Origin: Bacillota bacterium
GTDB lineage: Bacteria > Bacillota > Negativicutes > Sporomusales > Sporomusaceae
Direction of reading: 5' to 3'
NCBI GenBank assembly: GCA_023443285.1
Contig: JAEZVB010000141.1
Span: 1 to 10,590, forward strand
Length of the DNA: 10,590 nucleotides
Part shown: positions 6,021 through 10,590 of the stretch, one piece after another
Position numbering within the stretch: position 1 is the stretch's first letter
How the letters are laid out: each line of letters opens with the position of its first letter
Program-made: the position numbers and the translations under genes
Notes under the pieces: generated by a model
What the model saw: the letters and a program-made list of their open reading frames with translations, nothing else
Database searches by the model: none
What the model was told of the DNA's origin: nothing

Positions 6021-8132
6021 ATGGAAAAATTCCAAATGGAACTAGGTGGCCGAACCCTGATTATTGAATCAGGGAAATTGGCTAAACAGGCCAGTGGTGC
6101 GGTATTGGTGCGTTATGGCGATACTGCAGTACTGGTAGCAGCAACTCAATCAGCAGAACCGAGACCAGGTATTGACTTTTTCCCATTAACCGTAGATTAC
6201 GAAGAACGCCTATATTCGGTAGGTAAAATACCTGGCGGATTTATTAAACGGGAAGGGCGTCCTAGTGAAGCATCCATTTTGGCCAGCCGTTTAATTGATA
6301 GGCCGATTCGACCATTGTTTGCTGATGGATTGCGTAATGATGTTCACGTAGTAGCTACTGTATTATCAGTGGATCAAAATAATCCACCTGATATTGCAGC
6401 TATGATTGGTGCATCGTGCGCTTTAGGTATATCTGATATTATCTTTAACGGCCCAATTGGTGGCGTTCGTGTTGGCTTGATCGACAACCAGTTCATTTTG
6501 AATCCTACAATAGAACAACAAGAAAAAAGTGATCTTAATTTAATAGTAGCAGGAACCAAAGATGCTATCCTGATGGTTGAAGCAGGTGCAAATGAATTGA
6601 CTGAAGCGACTATGCTTGAAGCTATTTTATTTGGGCATGAGGCCATTAAAGAAATTGTGGCTTTTCAAGAGAATATTATTGCTAAAGCTGGCAAGCTCAA
6701 AAAGGAAAAAGCAATTTATGAAGTTCCCGCCGAAATTGACGCGGCTATGCGTGAGTACATAACTGACAAATTAAAAATTGCTGTAGCTAATGCGGACAAA
6801 CTTGCGCGCGAGGAAAATATCAAAGAGATTAAAACTCAAGCTACCGATCATTTTTTGTCGATTTATCCTGACAATGGAAAAGATATTAATAATATGTTCC
6901 AGAAAATCCTCAAAGAAATTGTGCGAAAAATGATTACCGTAGATAAAATTCGTCCTGATGGCCGGCAGATTGACGAAGTACGCCCCATTACCTCTGAAGT
7001 AGGGTTGTTAGCCCGTACGCATGGTTCAGGTCTATTTACCCGCGGTCAAACACAGGTGCTTACTATCACTACGTTAGGCGCTATTGGTGACGAACAAATT
7101 CTTGATGGACTCGGGGTTGAAGAATCCAAACGCTATATGCATCATTATAATTTCCCATCATTTAGTGTTGGTGAAACTAGACCATCTCGTGGCCCTGGGC
7201 GCCGCGAAATCGGTCATGGCGCATTGGCTGAGCGGGCTCTAATACCTGTTATTCCTTCCGAAATGGAGTTTCCGTATACACTCCGCTTAGTATCAGAAGT
7301 GCTTGAGTCCAACGGCTCAACTTCTATGGGAAGTGTTTGCGGCAGTACCTTATCTTTAATGGATGCTGGCGTTCCCATAAAAGCTCCGGTATCTGGTGTT
7401 GCCATGGGTCTAGTCAAAGATGGAGATAATTACACGATTCTGACTGACATTCAGGGCATGGAAGATGCACTTGGCGACATGGATTTTAAAGTAGCTGGTA
7501 CTACTAAAGGTGTAACTGCCATGCAGATGGACATGAAAATATCCGGAATTACCAAAGAAATTTTTGAAGCTGCGCTGGAGCAGGCTAAACGTGGACGTAT
7601 GCATATATTGGACAAGATGCTGGAGGCCATCCAAGAACCAAGAAAAGAACTTTCACCGTTTGCGCCACGCATCATTACTATGGAAATTGATCCGGATAAA
7701 ATTCGTGATGTTATTGGACCAGGCGGCAAAACGATTAAGAAGATTATTGAAGAAACCGGAGTTAGCATTGATATTGAAGATGACGGTAAGGTGTTTATTG
7801 CCGCTGTTGACGTAGAAGCTGGACAAAAGGCAGTGCGCATTATTGAAACGCTGGTGCGCAGTGTGGAAGTAGGCAGTACGTATCTTGGCAAAGTCACCCG
7901 GTTAATGAATTTTGGTGCATTTGTCGAAATTCTTCCAGGCAAGGAAGGCCTTGTACACATTTCACAGTTGGCACTTGAACGGGTTGCCAAAGTGGAGGAT
8001 GTAGTTAAAGTTGGCGATGAGATTATGGTTAAAGTCACCGAAATTGACCGCCAGGGACGTATAAATCTATCTCGTAAGGAATTATTGAGGTCAGAATCTA
8101 AGGCAAATCAATCTGAAAACCCATTAAATTAA
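6021..8132 (+). CDS. pnp: Polyribonucleotide nucleotidyltransferase (PNPase)
   Basis: Phosphorolytic 3'-5' exoribonuclease (and reverse polymerase) that acts as a trimer in mRNA turnover. The 703-residue length is standard. Order: RNase PH domain 1 (~10-140), a helical linker domain (~240-310), and RNase PH domain 2 (~320-545) with FTRGQTQ and RREIGHG. The active-site segment has Asp482, Asp488 and Lys490, which correspond to E. coli D486, D492 and K494. A KH domain follows with the GxxG-type loop VIGPGGK (564-570), then a C-terminal S1 domain (~618-690) with GKVTRLMNFGAFVEILPG. GAGGAGG (6004-6010) precedes the ATG by 10 bases. The 100-bp gap before it holds the rpsO terminator and no convincing sigma-A promoter, so pnp may depend on readthrough past the terminator or on an unrecognised promoter. 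Confidence 0.97.
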   Translation: MEKFQMELGGRTLIIESGKLAKQASGAVLVRYGDTAVLVAATQSAEPRPGIDFFPLTVDYEERLYSVGKIPGGFIKREGRPSEASILASRLIDRPIRPLFADGLRNDVHVVATVLSVDQNNPPDIAAMIGASCALGISDIIFNGPIGGVRVGLIDNQFILNPTIEQQEKSDLNLIVAGTKDAILMVEAGANELTEATMLEAILFGHEAIKEIVAFQENIIAKAGKLKKEKAIYEVPAEIDAAMREYITDKLKIAVANADKLAREENIKEIKTQATDHFLSIYPDNGKDINNMFQKILKEIVRKMITVDKIRPDGRQIDEVRPITSEVGLLARTHGSGLFTRGQTQVLTITTLGAIGDEQILDGLGVEESKRYMHHYNFPSFSVGETRPSRGPGRREIGHGALAERALIPVIPSEMEFPYTLRLVSEVLESNGSTSMGSVCGSTLSLMDAGVPIKAPVSGVAMGLVKDGDNYTILTDIQGMEDALGDMDFKVAGTTKGVTAMQMDMKISGITKEIFEAALEQAKRGRMHILDKMLEAIQEPRKELSPFAPRIITMEIDPDKIRDVIGPGGKTIKKIIEETGVSIDIEDDGKVFIAAVDVEAGQKAVRIIETLVRSVEVGSTYLGKVTRLMNFGAFVEILPGKEGLVHISQLALERVAKVEDVVKVGDEIMVKVTEIDRQGRINLSRKELLRSESKANQSENPLN

Positions 8133-8146
8133 CTGATATCAGATGG

Positions 8147-8177
8147 GACTTGGTGATAAACCAAGTCTTTTTTATTT
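8147..8177 (+). terminator. Intrinsic terminator after pnp
   Basis: GACTTGG (8147-8153), loop TGATAAA (8154-8160, whose ends can also pair) and CCAAGTC (8161-8167) form a 7-8 bp stem, followed directly by TTTTTTATTT (8168-8177). It begins 15 bases after the pnp stop. Confidence 0.9.
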
Positions 8178-8201
8178 GGATTCATAAAATATAGCTAATA
8201 C

Positions 8202-8216
8202 TAATACACTGTATTA
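8202..8216. promoter_or_regulatory. Small palindrome upstream of the deacetylase gene, possible operator
   Basis: TAATAC (8202-8207) and GTATTA (8211-8216) are perfect inverted halves around ACT. An extra TAATAC copy lies directly upstream at 8196-8201. It sits 33 bases before the start codon, where a repressor site would be placed. No matching known operator is recognised, and AT-rich DNA gives such palindromes fairly easily. Confidence 0.25.
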
Positions 8217-8249
8217 TTACACTGGAGTCGCTGGCGGGGGTTGATTAAG

Positions 8250-8972
8250 ATGGAGTGTAAAGTAGTAATTGTAGGAAAAGTTCGGTCTTGGTATGTGTAT
8301 TTTGCTATTGGTGTTTTTATGGTAGTTGCTATGCTTTCCGGGAATATTCAACCACTTTTAAATACTACACAGTTAGCCACTGTACCGCCACCAGTATTTC
8401 AAGGTGATACAGCTCAACCGCATATTGCTTTTGCCTGCAATGTGTTTTGGGGAGAAGAATACCTACCCGACATGCTGAAAACACTTGATGAGAATAATAT
8501 TCACATTACTTTCTTTATAGGCGGTAGCTGGGCTAATAAATATCCGGAGGTACTTAAAGAGCTGGCTAACAGAGGGCACGAACTTGGAAACCATACATAT
8601 AGTCATCCCCACCCGAATACCTTGAGTAAAGAAAAAAACAAAGAACAAATTTTAAAGACAGAGCAACTTGTGGCTAGTGTTACAGGGGTAAATACAAAAT
8701 TGTATGCACCGCCTTATGGGGAATACAACAATACGGTATTGTTGGCTGCTCAGGAACTCGACTATACCACAATTATGTGGAGTATTGATACTATTGATTG
8801 GAAACGTCCACCCCCCGAGGTTATTCAAGAACGTGTTCTTAAAAAGCTTCATAATGGCGCTATCATTTTGATGCATCCGACTGCGCCGACGGCGCAAGCA
8901 CTTCCAGGGCTTATAGCCGAGATAAAAAAACGTGGATATACTATTACGACAGTATCTGATATACGAAAATAG
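8250..8972 (+). CDS. ylxY: Membrane-anchored polysaccharide deacetylase family protein, YlxY-like (altered catalytic motifs)
   Basis: The protein has a NodB/CE4 fold and lies directly after pnp, as ylxY does in B. subtilis. Start: ATG at 8250, with GGGGG (8236-8240) 9 bases upstream; a TTG at 8241 would add three residues. Of 240 residues, ~13-30 form one membrane segment or uncleaved signal, ~31-57 a linker, and ~58-237 the CE4 domain. Motif 2 (HTYSH, 115-119), motif 4 (DTIDW, 180-184) and motif 5 (ILMHP, 206-210) are present. Motif 1, usually TFDDGP, reads ACNVFW (62-67), so the catalytic Asp and the metal-binding Asp are replaced by Asn64 and Val65. Motif 3, usually RxPxG, reads APPYG (153-157), without the Arg that normally orients the catalytic Asp. 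It is therefore either a non-canonical enzyme or a non-catalytic glycan-binding relative. I recall the same change in YlxY homologues, but could not check. The family is linked to sporulation. Its own terminator follows. Confidence 0.85.
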   Translation: MECKVVIVGKVRSWYVYFAIGVFMVVAMLSGNIQPLLNTTQLATVPPPVFQGDTAQPHIAFACNVFWGEEYLPDMLKTLDENNIHITFFIGGSWANKYPEVLKELANRGHELGNHTYSHPHPNTLSKEKNKEQILKTEQLVASVTGVNTKLYAPPYGEYNNTVLLAAQELDYTTIMWSIDTIDWKRPPPEVIQERVLKKLHNGAIILMHPTAPTAQALPGLIAEIKKRGYTITTVSDIRK

Positions 8973-8981
8973 AATATATAG

Positions 8982-9007
8982 GCAGGCAATAGCCTGCTAT
9001 TTTTATT
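8982..9007 (+). terminator. Intrinsic terminator after the deacetylase gene
   Basis: GCAGGC (8982-8987), loop AATA, and GCCTGC (8992-8997) form a perfect 6-bp GC-rich stem, followed by TATTTTTATT (8998-9007). With a one-base bulge, flanking ATA and TAT can extend the stem. It begins 9 bases after the stop codon. Confidence 0.85.
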
Positions 9008-9034
9008 GCTTAAATCCTTGAGGTATGATACTAT
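9006..9034 (+). promoter_or_regulatory. Candidate promoter for the GH18 gene
   Basis: TTGCTT (9006-9011) and TACTAT (9029-9034) have 17-base spacing; the overlapping TATGAT (9024-9029) is an alternative -10. A second possibility, TTTACA (9038-9043) with TATTGT (9061-9066), also has 17-base spacing, but would start transcription near 9073 and cut into the first leader stem. All matches are partial. A sporulation sigma factor is possible, but I found no convincing sigma-E, -G or -K pair. Confidence 0.35.
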
Positions 9035-9067
9035 AAGTTTACATAAAGATGAATTATTGTTATTGTA

Positions 9068-9113
9068 TTTATCCGCTAAGGGCGTTAATGGATAAAGGTA
9101 ACAACGCCTTTAG
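9068..9113 (+). promoter_or_regulatory. Interleaved stems (pseudoknot topology) in the GH18 leader
   Basis: Stem A: TTTATCC (9068-9074) pairs with GGATAAA (9090-9096), 7 bp perfect. Stem B: CTAAGGGCGTT (9076-9086) pairs with AACGCCTTTAG (9103-9113), 11 bp with one G-U. The 5' arm of B lies in the loop of A, and the 3' arm of A lies in the loop of B. They must therefore form an H-type pseudoknot (possibly with B shortened, as only one base separates the 5' arms) or alternate as two states. A second GGATAA copy at 9134-9139 could also pair with the 5' arm of A. I do not recognise a known riboswitch class; the regulatory role is inferred from structure and position. Confidence 0.5.
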
Positions 9114-9148
9114 AGTATAACTTTATTAGAACAGGATAAGTGCAACAT

Positions 9149-9196
9149 CGGCTTCTGCCGTCGCTAAAGCTCGGCATAAGCCGTATTTTCTTTATT
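9149..9196 (+). terminator. Terminator-like hairpin just upstream of the GH18 gene (candidate attenuator)
   Basis: CGGCTT-C-TGCCG (9149-9160) pairs with CGGCA-T-AAGCCG (9172-9183): 11 paired positions and one C/T mismatch, around an 11-base loop. TATTTTCTTTATT (9184-9196) follows. Each arm also contains a small local alternative (CGGC-TTCT-GCCG and CGGC-ATAA-GCCG). It lies 104 bases after the deacetylase transcript should already have ended and only 8 bases before the GH18 ribosome binding site, so a role in stopping transcription before this gene (attenuation) fits better than a role in ending the previous one. Confidence 0.55.
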
Positions 9197-9216
9197 GCTG
9201 GAACGGAGGCATATAT

Positions 9217-10452
9217 ATGAAGAAATGTAAGAAGCGAATAGCCAGGTTAGTAATGTTGTTTTATTTGATGACATGTATGCTGGCTGTAACTCCTTCATAT
9301 GCTTTTTCAGTTACTGATTTGTTAGGACAGGCTGTTGGTTCAAATGCAGCTGCTGTGTCAACTGGTATGAGTACAGGTAAGGGGATATTAGCGAGTTTGC
9401 TGGGCTTATTGCTTGGAAAACTATGGGGAAATTCTTCTGACAGTGTAGTAAATGGAGGAAATATCGATAATTCTACTAGCGGATTAACTGGTTCGGCTAC
9501 GAAAGAATTTGTGGGCTTCTATGCCGAGTGGTGGGGATCAGACACTTCTTCCTATAACTCAATGGTGAAAAATGCAGATGTAATTAAAACAGTTGCTCCA
9601 TTTTGGGCCACATTACAGGCTGATGGCACAGTAACTGACCGCGGTGGCAATGACCATGCAGCAGTTGTAAAAACTGCTCAAGAGAAGAATGTGACAGTAT
9701 TGCTGCTGGTTAATAATGCTAAGCAGAATAATGCTACACCACCAGTTCATACTGTACTGGCAAGTCCTGCACTTAGGACAAAAGCAATTGATAATTTTGA
9801 GGCATATATCAAAAAGTATGGTCTTGATGGGATCAATGTTGACTTTGAAATGGTGCCTGCTGAGGATCGTGATAACTTAACAGCGTTTATGCGAGAACTT
9901 TTCGCTCGGCTCAAACCGCAAGGGTATATTGTGTCCATTGACGTTTTTCCTAAACAGGATGAAACTAACGATGTGGCGGTTGCCTATGATTATGCTGAGC
10001 TGGCTAAATATACTGATAAGATAATGCTTATGACTTATGATAATCATGGCACATGGAGTGGGCCAGGCCCAATTGCAGACATTGCTTGGGTAGAAAACAA
10101 CCTAAAATATGCTCTTAAGTTTATTCCCAAAAATAAACTGTACCTGGGCATTGCCGCATATGGCTATGATTGGTCAGCCCAAGGAACACAGTCGTTAGAG
10201 TTTAAGACAATCATGGATTTGGCTCAGCGTTATGGACAAGCAATACAATGGGATGACACTGCGAAATCGCCATATTTTAGTTATCTTGCGAATGATGGCG
10301 TAAAGCATACTGTCTGGTTTGAAAACAGTGAAAGTCTAAAACATAAGCTTGCGCTGATTGCTAAATATGATATTGCAGGTGCTGCCATGTGGAAACTTGG
10401 CGAAGAAGACCCAGGCTTTTGGTCAGTTTTGCGAGAGAAGTTCCGTAAGTAA
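9217..10452 (+). CDS. Secreted glycoside hydrolase family 18 protein, spore-cortex-lytic (SleL/YaaH-like) type
   Basis: Probably an exported N-acetylglucosaminidase-type enzyme acting on peptidoglycan; spore cortex is the likely substrate by family resemblance, chitin less so. GGAGG (9205-9209) lies 7 bases before the ATG. Of 411 residues, 1-29 form a signal peptide with a likely cut after SYA. A hydrophobic, Gly-rich stretch (~56-70) and a Ser/Asn/Gly linker (~71-95) follow, then the GH18 barrel (~96-405). The catalytic motif is DGINVDFE (204-211): Glu211 is the proton donor, and Asn207 stands where chitinases have the first inner Asp of DxxDxDxE, a change typical of the SleL/YaaH branch. 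MTYDNHG (272-278) and AAMWKLGEEDP (389-399) also fit. No LysM or SLH domain is present, unlike SleL/YaaH, which carry LysM modules. No terminator follows, so it may be cotranscribed with the next gene. The exact substrate is unproven. Confidence 0.88.
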   Translation: MKKCKKRIARLVMLFYLMTCMLAVTPSYAFSVTDLLGQAVGSNAAAVSTGMSTGKGILASLLGLLLGKLWGNSSDSVVNGGNIDNSTSGLTGSATKEFVGFYAEWWGSDTSSYNSMVKNADVIKTVAPFWATLQADGTVTDRGGNDHAAVVKTAQEKNVTVLLLVNNAKQNNATPPVHTVLASPALRTKAIDNFEAYIKKYGLDGINVDFEMVPAEDRDNLTAFMRELFARLKPQGYIVSIDVFPKQDETNDVAVAYDYAELAKYTDKIMLMTYDNHGTWSGPGPIADIAWVENNLKYALKFIPKNKLYLGIAAYGYDWSAQGTQSLEFKTIMDLAQRYGQAIQWDDTAKSPYFSYLANDGVKHTVWFENSESLKHKLALIAKYDIAGAAMWKLGEEDPGFWSVLREKFRK

Positions 10453-10484
10453 TAAAATAAATCGGTAACATTAGGAGGTATGCT

Positions 10485-10590
10485 GTGTTTAGCAAAAAAA
10501 TAGTAACAATAATCATGCTTGCCGTCTTGATATTCAATGTAATAGGTCCAATATCGGTAAGTCACGCCGCAGGGTTAGATAGTGTTATTA
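10485..10590 (+). CDS. Exported protein of unknown function (3' end outside window)
   Basis: Only the first 35 codons are visible. The start is GTG at 10485, preceded by AGGAGG (10473-10478) with 6 bases of spacing. The nearby ATG at 10480 meets a stop codon after seven codons, so it is not the start. The product begins VFSKKIVTIIMLAVLIF and continues through VIGPISVSHA into AGLDSVI, a clear signal peptide (basic n-region, hydrophobic core, likely cut after SHA). The gap from the GH18 stop is 32 bases without a terminator, so the two probably form a transcription unit and may share an envelope or spore role. The mature protein is not visible, and no family can be assigned. Confidence 0.8.
   Translation, partial: MFSKKIVTIIMLAVLIFNVIGPISVSHAAGLDSVI

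Noticed and set aside
7451..8038. Long open frame on the minus strand opposite pnp (195 codons)
   Set aside because: It lies entirely opposite the conserved KH and second RNase PH coding region, is Ser/Thr/Ile-rich as antisense shadows are, and has no visible ribosome binding site or family resemblance.
8183..8190. CATAAAAT as a sporulation-sigma -10 box for the deacetylase gene
   Set aside because: The region at -35 distance is the pnp terminator stem and shows no sigma-E, -G or -K -35 motif.
8882..8896. Palindrome TGCGCCG-A-CGGCGCA inside the deacetylase gene
   Set aside because: It lies within conserved coding sequence after motif 5, has no T-tract, and is explained by Ala/Pro/Thr codons.
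9129..9183. Class I c-di-GMP riboswitch, because TCGCTAAAGC resembles the conserved ACGCAAAGC
   Set aside because: The required GGCAAACC segment, its GNRA-loop hairpin and the second receptor stem are missing.

Overview
The window reads as a low-to-mid-GC Firmicutes chromosome. It carries the conserved translation and RNA-metabolism cluster infB-rbfA-nrnA-truB-ribF-rpsO-pnp-(ylxY-like deacetylase), all on the + strand, the same order seen downstream of nusA in many endospore formers. Protein style (an IF-2 with a long Asn/Gln/Arg-rich N-terminal extension, the S15 sequence, a sporulation-type deacetylase and a GH18 hydrolase) suggests a spore-forming Negativicute of the Sporomusaceae type. 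That placement is inferred from memory of such proteins; no search was run.

Layout. Positions 1-2274 hold infB, cut off by the left edge; its first ~310 bases are a 39-bp in-frame tandem repeat encoding a Q/N-rich low-complexity tract. rbfA, nrnA and truB follow at very short spacing or with overlap (2299-4511), then a hairpin at the end of truB and ribF (4558-5478). A good sigma-A-type promoter (5490-5518) and a structured leader precede rpsO (5621-5887), which ends in a strong intrinsic terminator. pnp (6021-8132) follows a 100-bp gap and has its own terminator. A YlxY-like deacetylase homologue (8250-8972) also ends in a terminator. After a 244-bp gap comes a secreted GH18 hydrolase (9217-10452), then the start of another exported protein with a GTG start (10485 to the edge). 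No gap exceeds 300 bases.

How the genes fit together. IF-2 and RbfA act in initiation and 30S maturation, TruB makes Psi55 in tRNA, S15 nucleates the 30S platform, and PNPase and NrnA degrade RNA and the resulting oligonucleotides. RibF makes FMN and FAD. The last three genes shift to the cell envelope or spore: a membrane-anchored CE4-fold protein with altered catalytic motifs, a GH18 enzyme of the spore-cortex-lytic type, and an unknown exported protein.

Most worth a second look: (1) the 9068-9196 leader before the GH18 gene, with interleaved (pseudoknot-topology) stems, an imperfect direct repeat and a terminator-like hairpin just before the ribosome binding site; (2) the joint loss of the catalytic Asp pair and motif-3 Arg in the deacetylase; (3) the prion-like, length-unstable repeat in IF-2; (4) the rpsO leader as a possible S15 autoregulatory site. 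No mobile elements, CRISPR arrays, tRNA or rRNA genes were seen.
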